NCBI GenBank assembly: GCA_964541025.1
Contig: CAZIOW010000004.1
Coordinates: forward strand, 1-54,950
Length of the DNA: 54,950 nucleotides
Direction: 5' to 3'
Origin: JAGDXO01 sp964541025
GTDB lineage: Archaea; Thermoplasmatota; Thermoplasmata; Thermoplasmatales; GCA-001856825
Shown: positions 8,305-17,212 of the stretch, piece by piece
Layout: each line of letters opens with the position of its first letter
Numbering within the stretch: the stretch's first letter is position 1
Notes under the pieces: model-generated
The model's database searches: none
Seen by the model: only the letters and a program-made list of their open reading frames with translations
Told to the model about the DNA's origin: nothing
Translations under genes and position numbers: made by a program

Positions 8305-8970
8305 CTATTGCAACCCCTTCAGTAAATCTTCGCCTTCTACAAATTTTAAATCTCTTGCCTTTGCAAGCTTCTCGGCTTTCTCTCTCGGGAGACTTTTACC
8401 ATTGTCCAGCATTTCTGCTATGACCATTGATCTTGGTAGATCCAGTTTATCTGCAAGTGCTGTCACCAGCTCTGTGTGACCCTTTCTGTTTTCCAGCCCC
8501 CTTGAGGCAAGGACTGGAACGTGTCCCGGCGCATAGAAATTATTAAGGAAATAATTCATTTTGTTCCCTTCCTTCATTTCTATTAATTTATGAAGTTCCC
8601 TGATTGTTTTTGCCCTGTCAATATCATTTATTCCTGTACCGACACTTATGTGGTTCACCCATATCGTGAATGAAGGATAATCACCATAGACTGGTCTCTT
8701 GATCAATTTAGAATAAACTGGATGATCTCTCCATTCATCTGTCAGAAATTTTAGCCCTATCTCGTTAGCTTCTTCATTCCCGGTCACATAACATATAAGT
8801 CCGCCTGCATCCTTTCTCAGTATATTTATGGATTCCCAAGTAACCGCACCACCATAAAAAACCATATCAGTCTCTTCTTCCCTTCCCTTGAAATCGTACA
8901 TCACAATAGGCTTTCCCTTCAATAGATCCATTTTAATATCCGAAAGCGATAACTCCATAACTTCTCTCAT
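8305..8970 (-). CDS. ribB: 3,4-dihydroxy-2-butanone 4-phosphate synthase
   Basis: A 221-residue RibB of usual stand-alone length, converting ribulose 5-phosphate to the four-carbon unit of riboflavin. Visible marks are GKPIVMYDFKGREEETDMV (binding and metal Glu residues), GLICYVTGNEEANEIGL, SVGTGINDIDRAKTI, PGHVPVLASRGLENRKGHTE and the C-terminal LPRSMVIAEMLDNG. Two starts are close together (8970 and 8958). AT-rich boxes upstream could serve either, so the first four residues are uncertain. First gene of ribB-ribC-ribH; the GTP-cyclohydrolase and reductase steps are not in the window. No FMN riboswitch is evident. Confidence 0.93.
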   Translation of the reverse strand: MREVMELSLSDIKMDLLKGKPIVMYDFKGREEETDMVFYGGAVTWESINILRKDAGGLICYVTGNEEANEIGLKFLTDEWRDHPVYSKLIKRPVYGDYPSFTIWVNHISVGTGINDIDRAKTIRELHKLIEMKEGNKMNYFLNNFYAPGHVPVLASRGLENRKGHTELVTALADKLDLPRSMVIAEMLDNGKSLPREKAEKLAKARDLKFVEGEDLLKGLQ

Positions 8971-9029
8971 AAACCTTAATTTAAAAAAGATATTTTAATG
9001 TTTTCTAATATATTGGATTTACTAATAAT

Positions 9030-9977
9030 TTAGTAAAAAGCTATCCATATAAAAATTATTAACATCATAAACGATAATAACATTAACAATTGCCAACCTT
9101 TATTTTTCCAGATCAGAATTCCAGCAAAAAATGAAAAAATGGATGTTAGAAATATTGCTATTGACCCGTTTCTATCTATCAACCATCTCGTCATCACTAT
9201 TCCAAGAATTGGATAGAAAGTTGCAAAAAGAAGTTCCTCGCCTAGCAGGGCCCCGACTGCAAGGTTTATTTTTCCCCTGAAAGCCCATATCACTGCGTTC
9301 ATAGTTTCAGGAATAATCGTGCCTAAAGGTATCACTATTATTGAGACGACCTCAGCATCTAACCTGTAGGAGATGGAAATGGAATTGATGGTCTTGATAA
9401 GAATGTCTGAACCTATCAACAGTATTATAAAGCCAATAGATAACTTAATTAGCATAGGTATAGCTTTATCATTCTTCGAATTTTCCTCAGAAATATTAGT
9501 TCCTCTTTTCTGATAATAATACAGTATTATAAAATACATCAAAGCAAGAAATAATGACGTGAATATTCTTGAAAATATAATGTGAAAATAAACTGGAATC
9601 AGCATTACTGGAAACATTATCGCGATTAAAACAAATGCGCTTGAAAAAACTCTGTCCAGCTTGATAGATTTGAAACTATTTTTCCCCATGATGAAGGAGA
9701 TGGATAGCAGGAAGAAACCAAGTGATGAGACCATAAAAGGTTCTCCTATTATTGTCCCGGACGCAATATCTGATCCCTGTCCTCCTCCTACCACAATTAT
9801 TGAAATCATTATTACTACCAGCTCTGGAATAGATGTGAAAAGTGGACTGATTATCGTACCTGTAAAACTGTGGGCAAATTTAAGTCTGTTTCCTATCTGC
9901 TCGATTGATTCTGTGAACAATATTGAGGATAATATAAGAAGGAAAAGAGACAGGATAAGATATGGTATTACATCCAC
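9030..9977 (-). CDS. Sodium/calcium exchanger family (CaCA) membrane protein
   Basis: A 315-residue integral membrane protein with about ten hydrophobic segments in two halves. The two alpha-repeat motifs that form the ion path are visible: LFTSIPELVVIM followed by GSDIASGTIIGEP in the first half, and PLGTIIPETMNAV followed by LAVGALLGEE in the second. Both acidic residues of the PE motifs are kept. An acidic cytoplasmic loop (residues about 160-175) separates the halves. The usual G-N-x-x-G-S/A-N motifs are altered (GTIIGEP, GALLGEE), so the transported ion should not be assumed to be calcium. Confidence 0.78.
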   Translation of the reverse strand: MDVIPYLILSLFLLILSSILFTESIEQIGNRLKFAHSFTGTIISPLFTSIPELVVIMISIIVVGGGQGSDIASGTIIGEPFMVSSLGFFLLSISFIMGKNSFKSIKLDRVFSSAFVLIAIMFPVMLIPVYFHIIFSRIFTSLFLALMYFIILYYYQKRGTNISEENSKNDKAIPMLIKLSIGFIILLIGSDILIKTINSISISYRLDAEVVSIIVIPLGTIIPETMNAVIWAFRGKINLAVGALLGEELLFATFYPILGIVMTRWLIDRNGSIAIFLTSIFSFFAGILIWKNKGWQLLMLLSFMMLIIFIWIAFY

Positions 9978-10046
9978 AACCTGTCATAATTCGTTAGTAG
10001 AAAATATTTGGGGAATTTATTTTTAAGCTAGAATCGATAATCAAGT

Positions 10047-11567
10047 GTGGGTATATTCTCATCAATTTTAAGGGATGAACTAATAGAGCAGAGGGAATAT
10101 CAGATAAATATTGCATCGACTGCAATCAAAAAGAATACCTTGATCATAATACCGACAGCACTTGGGAAGACGATAATAACAATAATGGCTCTTTCAAAAA
10201 TTATTGAAATTGGGGGGAAAGCCTTGTTTTTGGCCCCTACTAAGCCACTTGTTAGACAGCATCTGCTCAGTTTAAGAAAATTTCTTAATATTAACGAGGA
10301 TGAAATTGTGGAGGTAACAGGTGAGACAAGGAAGAGAGATAGGAATAAACTATACAGAAATGGAAGGATTATAGTTTCAACCCCACAGGCAATAGAGAAT
10401 GATCTGGATGTATTAGGCGAAATGAAAGATGAATTTAAAGTTGTAATTTTTGATGAAGCTCACAGAGCAGTTGGGGATTATGCTTATGTTTCAATTGCCA
10501 GGTATTTTTCCCCTTCATCGAGGATAATAGCTACGACTGCCTCTCCTGGAGGTGAAAAGGAAAGAATTGATGAAATAATTAGGAATCTGTCAATTGAGGC
10601 ACTCGAAATAAGGGATGAAAATTCACCAGATGTTATTGAATATATCAAAGGAATTGAAATAAAATGGATTAGGCTTGATATGCCTCACGAACTGAAGGAA
10701 ATAGTTTCTGAACTGAGGGAGATCTATGATCAAATTTTAAACAAGATCAAATATTACTTTCCAGGTATAAGTGGTAGGTCTAGGAAGGAAATCATATCAC
10801 TTAACGAAATGATTTCTCATCAAATAAAGCAAGGGAATAAGGCATACTATTCAGTCGCAAGGCTAAGAAGCCAGGCAATCATTCTGGACTATCTTCTTGA
10901 ATTTGCAGAGACTCAAGGGATTTTACCATTTTTAAGATACATTGATGAGTTAAATTCAGAGGAAAAGAGTTCTCTAAAATTCATAAATAACCCAGAATTT
11001 TCAAGGATTAGATTAATGGCATTGAAACTGGTAAATGAACCGTTGAGAATCCATACTCCAAAAATGTACAAGATTATAGAGATTCTCAAGAATCAGGATT
11101 TCCAAAAATCTATTATTTTTTGTCACTTCAGAATAACTGCTTCAATTATCGAAAATGCATTGAAGGAAAATGGATTTTCGTGTGAAAAATTTATTGGCCA
11201 GAGTTCCAAGAGGGATGAACACGGTATGTCACAGAACGAGCAGTCAACCATCATAGCGAAATTCAGGACTGGGGAAATAAAAATATTAGTAGCAACACAG
11301 GTTGGTGAGGAAGGTTTGGACATACCAGCAGCAGATCTTGTGATATTCTATGAGCCCGTTCCTAGCGAAATCAGATCAATACAGAGACGTGGAAGGACTG
11401 GAAGATTCGGAAAGGGGTTGGCAGTCATTCTTGTGATGAACGATTCCAGAGATGTATCTTATCTTTATATTTCAGGGAAAAAGGAGAGAGCCATGAAAAA
11501 TATACTCAAAGACAAAAAGTCCGGTGAGTCACAAACCACCTTTGACGAATTTCTCACGGGCGATTGA
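10047..11567 (+). CDS. hef: Hef/FANCM-type DEAH helicase without nuclease domain
   Basis: A 506-residue superfamily 2 helicase. Motifs in order: IEQREYQ (Q-motif-like), PTALGKT (Walker A), APTKPLVRQH (Ia), STPQAIEND (Ib), FDEAHRAVGDYAYV (II, with the Hef/FANCM-specific tail), ATTASPGG (III), GEEGLDIPAADL (V) and QRRGRTGR (VI). The archaeal Hef of Pyrococcus carries a C-terminal XPF-type nuclease; here the protein ends soon after motif VI, with no nuclease motif. It probably works on stalled forks with a separate nuclease. The start is the GTG at 10047, because no in-frame ATG occurs before motif Ia. Confidence 0.87.
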   Translation: MGIFSSILRDELIEQREYQINIASTAIKKNTLIIIPTALGKTIITIMALSKIIEIGGKALFLAPTKPLVRQHLLSLRKFLNINEDEIVEVTGETRKRDRNKLYRNGRIIVSTPQAIENDLDVLGEMKDEFKVVIFDEAHRAVGDYAYVSIARYFSPSSRIIATTASPGGEKERIDEIIRNLSIEALEIRDENSPDVIEYIKGIEIKWIRLDMPHELKEIVSELREIYDQILNKIKYYFPGISGRSRKEIISLNEMISHQIKQGNKAYYSVARLRSQAIILDYLLEFAETQGILPFLRYIDELNSEEKSSLKFINNPEFSRIRLMALKLVNEPLRIHTPKMYKIIEILKNQDFQKSIIFCHFRITASIIENALKENGFSCEKFIGQSSKRDEHGMSQNEQSTIIAKFRTGEIKILVATQVGEEGLDIPAADLVIFYEPVPSEIRSIQRRGRTGRFGKGLAVILVMNDSRDVSYLYISGKKERAMKNILKDKKSGESQTTFDEFLTGD

Positions 11568-13845
11568 ATAACCTTCTCGCTGAATTGTATATATTCATGA
11601 GACCTGTGTAAGAGGTAATGAAACTCTTCCCCTCAACCCCGCTTATAATAGCTCTCCCAAGTTCATAGTAAAATGGGCTGTTTAATGAGAGTAGCTCCTT
11701 TTCTGCAATATTATAATCTATTTCCTTCTTTAGATACCTTATAACTATCTTTAAAGCATTTATATCGGTAAGCTTGGAATCTATGTTAAGAATATCTTCT
11801 CTGTAAATTTTTCCATCAAGAAGCATTTCATAAAGATTGAGTCTCATTCCATCTTCCATTAAAAGTGCTTTGTTACCTGTAGATTCAATCTCCCTGAACG
11901 ATTTCATCACAAATTTCCTTGCGTTTTCAATATCACCCTGGTAGAATGATAGTTCGGATTCCCAGTATGAATATTCCTCTGAATATCGGTCACCGTACAT
12001 TCTTGCGATTTCTACTTCCAGCACCGGATCCTGACCCATAATGATTTTTATGATTGCAAGTTTGAACAAAAATGAAGAAATTTCATAATTGTTTAATTTC
12101 TCCAGAGAGTAATTGATACCTTTCATTAAATATTCCACTGCTTCTGATATTTCACCTCTTTTCAGGTATATGTCAGAAATGCTGTAATAGGCATTAGATA
12201 GAGCTATACTATCTCTGTTGAATCTTGGAACAGACTCAATTTCCCTTAGAAATCTGAATGATAACTCCTCATCTCCCATCTCCATTGCTAGAGGGATCAT
12301 ATTTGCTGTGGTTATTGAGTAACCTGAATAGTCTTTTATTTCCATGGCATAATTTCTTGACTTGTCGAAATATTTCAGACCTTCTACTATTTTCAAATCG
12401 TGAGAGTATAATATCCCTATATTGTTCACAGCTTTGGCCATTAACCCATAATCGCCTATCTCCTTTGCAATTTCAAAACTCCTTTGATAATGAGAGAGGG
12501 AGGATTTTAGGTCCTTTCTCATCAAGCATAAATTACCTCTAAGTCTTTCGTATTCGCACATCATTTTCTTTTCTTTTCCTAAATATTCTTCAGCCTTCTG
12601 CAGGAGATAATCAACGTGTGCTTCATCCCCTTCATTGATTGATATTGCGGATAAATCCAGATATAGATTGCCAAGACTTTCTCTCGCCATTTTGTTTGAA
12701 AAATTTTCTATTATTTTTGTCGCCTTTTCAAAACCATTCCTGTAAAAAATTATTTTTATATATTCCGCTATATCGTCAGGGTTTTTCTCGAAATAATCAG
12801 TCTGTATAAGGGCATCGAAAATCTTTAGAGCCCTTCTTGTGTTCCCCGCATAATTCAATGATACTGCATAGATATAATTGTCCCTTTCCGTAAGTTCAGA
12901 TATTTTCATCAGCGTTTCCATTGTATTTATTATATCCAAATATTCTCTTTTCACGAAAAGATCATTAATTACTAATCTTAAAGAGGAGGCACTTTCATTC
13001 CACATTCCTGCCTTATAGTAAAGTATACCTGAGAGAGTTTTGTTTTTTAATTTTGAATTGGCCTCGTTTGAATAGGAAATCATCAGATTCTTTCCCTTTT
13101 CGGTCAGCCTTTTACCAAATGCAGCCAACATTTCAGCATTGAGCGGGGTTAAATTGAATGTATCTTCCTTAAAAATTCCTTTCTTGACAAGGTCATACAG
13201 CCTTTTATAAACTGAAGGATAATTGCTTTTGATAAATGAATATGGTATTAAATATATAAATTCTCTTGTTTCCTCAATTGTTTCCACTTCTTCCTCAGTT
13301 AGGCTATTAATAATATCTTCTCTATCTGAAATATCATTTTGAATTACATTGAACTTGACTTCTTTCTTGTTTCCTGAGATGCTGTGTATAAAAGAAATTG
13401 GATAGAAATTCTCACCTGGTTTCCCGTAGTATTCTATTTCAAAACCTAGATTGACTATTTCTACTATCGATTTAGAGCTTTTTAGAATACCCTCAACTGT
13501 TGAAGATGCAAGAACATGATTTCCTTCTGTTGTTCCATAAATCCTTAGGACTTTTAGGGATTCTCGATCAATAAATTGAATGTCCTGAATGTAGATTGTT
13601 TTGAATTCTGAGCTGAGCTTATCTGCAATATTTTCAGCATTCAGATTTTCTTCAGTATACTTCAAATTTTCCAAGAAAGAATTGAAACAGGAAAGGGGTA
13701 TAGTCTGCATTTCATTACTTAGTGATACGTACATTGACTTTTTATTATTTGATTCATAATTTTCTCTTAGAATTTTGTTTCTGATGAAACTATCGGAGAT
13801 GATCAATACTGAATTATTTTGAATGATTTGCTTGTTATAATTCAT
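11554..13845 (-). CDS. TPR protein with degenerate STAND/AAA-like N-terminal domain
   Basis: A 763-residue protein. Residues about 265-740 are a long run of TPR-like helical hairpins (for example KAVNNIGILYSHDLKIVEGL, SISDIYLKRGEISEAVEYL). The N-terminal 250 residues resemble a STAND-type ATPase: IYIQDIQFIDRESLKVLRIY aligns with the Walker B region DDLQWADPASLELL and is followed by a sensor-like VLASSTVEG. The Walker A place (VLIISDSFIRNKILREN) has no GxxxxGKT, so it is unlikely to hydrolyse ATP. Residues 190-260 may be a winged helix. It overlaps the end of hef by 14 bases on the opposite strand. A scaffold or regulator is a guess. Confidence 0.68.
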   Translation of the reverse strand: MNYNKQIIQNNSVLIISDSFIRNKILRENYESNNKKSMYVSLSNEMQTIPLSCFNSFLENLKYTEENLNAENIADKLSSEFKTIYIQDIQFIDRESLKVLRIYGTTEGNHVLASSTVEGILKSSKSIVEIVNLGFEIEYYGKPGENFYPISFIHSISGNKKEVKFNVIQNDISDREDIINSLTEEEVETIEETREFIYLIPYSFIKSNYPSVYKRLYDLVKKGIFKEDTFNLTPLNAEMLAAFGKRLTEKGKNLMISYSNEANSKLKNKTLSGILYYKAGMWNESASSLRLVINDLFVKREYLDIINTMETLMKISELTERDNYIYAVSLNYAGNTRRALKIFDALIQTDYFEKNPDDIAEYIKIIFYRNGFEKATKIIENFSNKMARESLGNLYLDLSAISINEGDEAHVDYLLQKAEEYLGKEKKMMCEYERLRGNLCLMRKDLKSSLSHYQRSFEIAKEIGDYGLMAKAVNNIGILYSHDLKIVEGLKYFDKSRNYAMEIKDYSGYSITTANMIPLAMEMGDEELSFRFLREIESVPRFNRDSIALSNAYYSISDIYLKRGEISEAVEYLMKGINYSLEKLNNYEISSFLFKLAIIKIIMGQDPVLEVEIARMYGDRYSEEYSYWESELSFYQGDIENARKFVMKSFREIESTGNKALLMEDGMRLNLYEMLLDGKIYREDILNIDSKLTDINALKIVIRYLKKEIDYNIAEKELLSLNSPFYYELGRAIISGVEGKSFITSYTGLMNIYNSARRLFNRP

Positions 13846-13964
13846 TACTCATATATCATTCTAAATACTTAAAATATTTCCTAATATGTATGATATAATG
13901 CAAATAGTATGTTGATATTACATCCTACAAAATTTACATTTACAACGATGTATTTTTGAAATGA

Positions 13965-14726
13965 ATGATAAAAGAAGATAATTGCTACATGACTGTCGAC
14001 GAATTATCCAATATTATAAGGAATGGCAGAAAGATTACAAAACTTTTCCTCGATTATGATGGAACTCTTGTTCCTCTGGTCAGTTCTCCAGATTTAGCGA
14101 GAGCTGACGATGATCTAAGAAATTTGCTAGATTTGCTAAAGAAGAAATTCCCTACTTATATCATTACAGGAAGGGATCTCAATGATTTATTGAGTATTCT
14201 GGGAAAGGGGTACAATGTGATAGCCATGCACGGAGCAGAATTCATAGACGATGATGGCAATATAAAGAATATTGAGAATTTTGATCATTATGTTGAGAAA
14301 TCATCGGTACTAGCAAAAAAATATTCATTTCTGCCGGAAAAATTTCCAGGCGTACGGGTTTATGATAAAAGAGGGGGTGTTCAATTCCACTATTTCAATA
14401 TTAAAAGGGAAATGATAGATGAATTCCAGAATTACATGAGAGAATTGAGTGATGAAGATTTCGAACTTTATAGTGGAAAATACGTTTACGAGTTCAGGAT
14501 CAAAGGGATAAATAAAGGCAAGGCTATACTTGAAAGGATAGATAAGAAAGACCATATATTATTTGCAGGTGATGATAACACAGATGAAGAGGCATTTGCA
14601 TTGTTAGATGATCATATTACTATAAAAGTGGGCGATGGTATTACCAAGGCAAAATACAGACTTAATTCTTATAAAGATTTCCGGGAGCTCCTCGCATTTA
14701 TTGCAAATGAGTTAGGGGGTAAGTAA
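13965..14726 (+). CDS. otsB: Trehalose-6-phosphate phosphatase
   Basis: A 253-residue HAD-superfamily phosphatase of the OtsB type. HAD motif I is FLDYDGTLVPL (residues about 28-38), motif II is YIITGRD, the cap region contains MHGAEF and KRGGVQFHYF, and motif IV is FAGDDNTDEEAF, the OtsB form. It would release trehalose from trehalose 6-phosphate. No OtsA synthase lies next to it. The downstream glycosylase starts 3 bases after the stop, so the two share an mRNA, though no functional link is obvious. Confidence 0.88.
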   Translation: MIKEDNCYMTVDELSNIIRNGRKITKLFLDYDGTLVPLVSSPDLARADDDLRNLLDLLKKKFPTYIITGRDLNDLLSILGKGYNVIAMHGAEFIDDDGNIKNIENFDHYVEKSSVLAKKYSFLPEKFPGVRVYDKRGGVQFHYFNIKREMIDEFQNYMRELSDEDFELYSGKYVYEFRIKGINKGKAILERIDKKDHILFAGDDNTDEEAFALLDDHITIKVGDGITKAKYRLNSYKDFRELLAFIANELGGK

Positions 14727-14729
14727 CAT

Positions 14730-15407
14730 ATGAAATTTTCTTCAATTGAGGAAATGAATAAGGAAATGATTGAATGTAAATTATGCTCCAGAATTGTAAA
14801 ATTCAGAGAAGAAGTTGCTAAGAGGCCAGGAAGATTTTTTGGAGATAATTTTTGGAGCAAGCCGGTACCAGGATTCGGGCAATCAGATGCCAAGCTCCTA
14901 ATATTGGGGTTGGCTCCAGCAGCTACAGGTGGCAATAGAACCGGGAGAATTTTCACTGGCGATAAAACTGCCTCATTTTTAATATCGTCCTTATATGAAG
15001 TCGGATTGAGTAACAAACCTGACTCAGTGTCAAAAGATGATGGTTTGATTATAGAGAATACTTATCTCACAGCAGCATTGAAATGCGTTCCCCCAGGCGA
15101 TAAACCTAAAAGGGAAGAGCTCATAAACTGCAGCAGATACCTGCACTTTGAGCTAGATAACCTAAAAAATTTGAATGCTGTCCTAGTCTTAGGTAAGATT
15201 GCTTTTGATTCTTACATAAATTATCTCAGGTATAAGGGATATAATACAAATGGTATAAAATTCGGGAATGGACTGTTTTATGATATAAATGGCGTAAGAT
15301 TGTTCTGCTCCTACCATCCCAGTCCAAGAAATGTCAATACAGGAGTACTTAAAAGGGACAATTTCATAAAAAATTTGAGGGAGATAAAAGAGTATATTAA
15401 CCGCTGA
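14730..15407 (+). CDS. udgB: Uracil-DNA glycosylase, family 5 (UDGb)
   Basis: A 225-residue iron-sulfur uracil-DNA glycosylase. Motif 1 reads GLAPAATGGNRTGRIFTGD, the version typical of family 5 (UDGb), which lacks the catalytic Asp of other families and has a broad range of deaminated bases. Cluster cysteines are CKLC near the start and two later ones (KCVPP and NCSR). Motif 3 is SYHPSPRNVNTG. It repairs cytosine or adenine deamination, relevant to a hot acid habitat. Its last 11 bases overlap the convergent peptidase gene. Confidence 0.92.
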   Translation: MKFSSIEEMNKEMIECKLCSRIVKFREEVAKRPGRFFGDNFWSKPVPGFGQSDAKLLILGLAPAATGGNRTGRIFTGDKTASFLISSLYEVGLSNKPDSVSKDDGLIIENTYLTAALKCVPPGDKPKREELINCSRYLHFELDNLKNLNAVLVLGKIAFDSYINYLRYKGYNTNGIKFGNGLFYDINGVRLFCSYHPSPRNVNTGVLKRDNFIKNLREIKEYINR

Positions 15408-17118
15408 TTAGTTTTTTCATTATTTCAGAATCTTTCTTCCTGCTTGCGTTAAGCCATTTTGGCTCTTCATCAGCTGTCATCTCAAATTCCTTCAGTACAT
15501 TTCTCCTGAATAAATGGATCTTGACTCTCTCCCCGGGTTTGATTTCCTTCAGATCCTCCAACTTGACAAGTTTCAACTCCTTTGAGAAATCCCTCATGAA
15601 AAATTCTGAAAATCTTTCATTATTGATTGCAACAATTTCATCACCTGCGACTATTCCTGATTTGAAAGATGGAGAATTCCTTATTACAAATCTTACAGCA
15701 ATCTTTCCCCCGTTGCTCTGCAGGACCATGCCAGTGAACCCTCTGGGATTGTTTCTGTCATCAGGGTAGGAATATCGAATTTCATAACCAAGTTCCTCCA
15801 CATAATCACTGAATTTTTCATCACCTGTTTCGTTGACCAGCTTTTCAAGAGTTTTGGATACCTTATGCGAGGAAATATCTGATACCTTTTCTAGCAATTG
15901 TGAGAAATCTATTCCCTTTCCATCTGCTCTGTAATCATTGTATAGCAATTTGAAAACATCGTCAAAACTTTTGTTGTAATTTGAGTCCTTTATGATCTCA
16001 TTGTTTATGGCAAACGCTATTAGTTCTCCCTTTAAATAATACGATATATAATTATTTATGATGTCCCCGTCTGGCTTGTAAAGCTTTATCCATGTATTGA
16101 AGGATGATGAGGCAGCAGATCTTATTTCATGGCCTGGCTGGAATGTGTAATAATTGATCATTTCTATTATATGGTCAATGTATTCCTTTTCAGAAACTAT
16201 TCCGGCCCTAAGTAATACAAGCCATTCATAATAAGACGTGAAACCTTCACTGAACCAAAGAAGATCTGTATAAGCCTCCTTGGTATAATCAAATGGACCA
16301 AGTTCCTTTGGTCTGATTCTTTTAACATTCCACGTGTGGAAGAATTCATGAGAAACTGTTGAAAGAAAGAGTTTGTATTCAAAGTCATTTAAAAGCCTGT
16401 GTTCATTTGATAATATGAGTGTTGAGTTCCTGTGTTCCAATCCTCCCCCAATATCATCTGGCACAAGAACAATCATGAATATGTAATTCCTGTAAGGTAA
16501 CTCTCCAAAAATTTTCTCTTCCTCGATTACAATTTTTTTGAAATCATCTAGTATTTTTTCTTCGGGCCTCAGCATTTTCCCATAATAAGAAATAAAATGT
16601 TCCTTACCAGATACATTGAATTTGAGTACCTTTATATTTCCATACATAAAAGGGGAATCAGCAAGGATATCATAATTTTCAGCCACGAACTCATTTCCTT
16701 CCTGTGGAAGCCCATTCACCATTTCACCCTTTGTTTTACCTGAAAAAATTACACGGTATTCTTCCTCCTTCCTCCCTTCCACGTAGAAAAATACCGAGCT
16801 TCCATTTATTATGACAAGAGAATCATCCGCATATGATGTCTGAACGGAAAGTTCGTCACAGTACACCTCATATTCAATCTTGACCTCGTTCTCTTCCGAT
16901 AAAATTTCCCACGATGTCTTATCAAGTTGTGTTATTTTACCATTAACCACATTTATACTGGAGATGTGTCTTGAAAAATCTCTCACAAGATATGAACCTG
17001 GTGCCCATACAGGCATTGTTATTTTTTCCCTGATTCCCTTTCTCACTGGAAAAGACATTTCAACCTTAAGAATCCTTGTCGCAGAAGACGAAAGATCTAC
17101 ATTGAATTTTATTGTCAT
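15397..17118 (-). CDS. M61-family glycyl aminopeptidase with PDZ domain
   Basis: A 573-residue peptidase. The N-terminal beta domain contains MPVWAPGSYLVRDFSRH, typical of M61. The zinc site is HEFFHTWN near residue 255, with the third ligand in WFSEGFTSYYE about 40 residues on; GGGLEHRNST before it is also conserved. A PDZ domain follows (residues about 460-560, GIVAGDEIVAINNE). No signal peptide is present, so it is likely cytoplasmic. In Thermoplasmatales such enzymes are thought to work downstream of the Tricorn protease; that role is inferred. Confidence 0.88.
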   Translation of the reverse strand: MTIKFNVDLSSSATRILKVEMSFPVRKGIREKITMPVWAPGSYLVRDFSRHISSINVVNGKITQLDKTSWEILSEENEVKIEYEVYCDELSVQTSYADDSLVIINGSSVFFYVEGRKEEEYRVIFSGKTKGEMVNGLPQEGNEFVAENYDILADSPFMYGNIKVLKFNVSGKEHFISYYGKMLRPEEKILDDFKKIVIEEEKIFGELPYRNYIFMIVLVPDDIGGGLEHRNSTLILSNEHRLLNDFEYKLFLSTVSHEFFHTWNVKRIRPKELGPFDYTKEAYTDLLWFSEGFTSYYEWLVLLRAGIVSEKEYIDHIIEMINYYTFQPGHEIRSAASSSFNTWIKLYKPDGDIINNYISYYLKGELIAFAINNEIIKDSNYNKSFDDVFKLLYNDYRADGKGIDFSQLLEKVSDISSHKVSKTLEKLVNETGDEKFSDYVEELGYEIRYSYPDDRNNPRGFTGMVLQSNGGKIAVRFVIRNSPSFKSGIVAGDEIVAINNERFSEFFMRDFSKELKLVKLEDLKEIKPGERVKIHLFRRNVLKEFEMTADEEPKWLNASRKKDSEIMKKLISG

Positions 17119-17212
17119 ATCATCCTTATTTTACTTCCTGATAAAACAGTTTTGTACATAATTTGTATATAATTTTGAAAAATGGTATTTACTCTTATTG
17201 ATATAATAGCAT

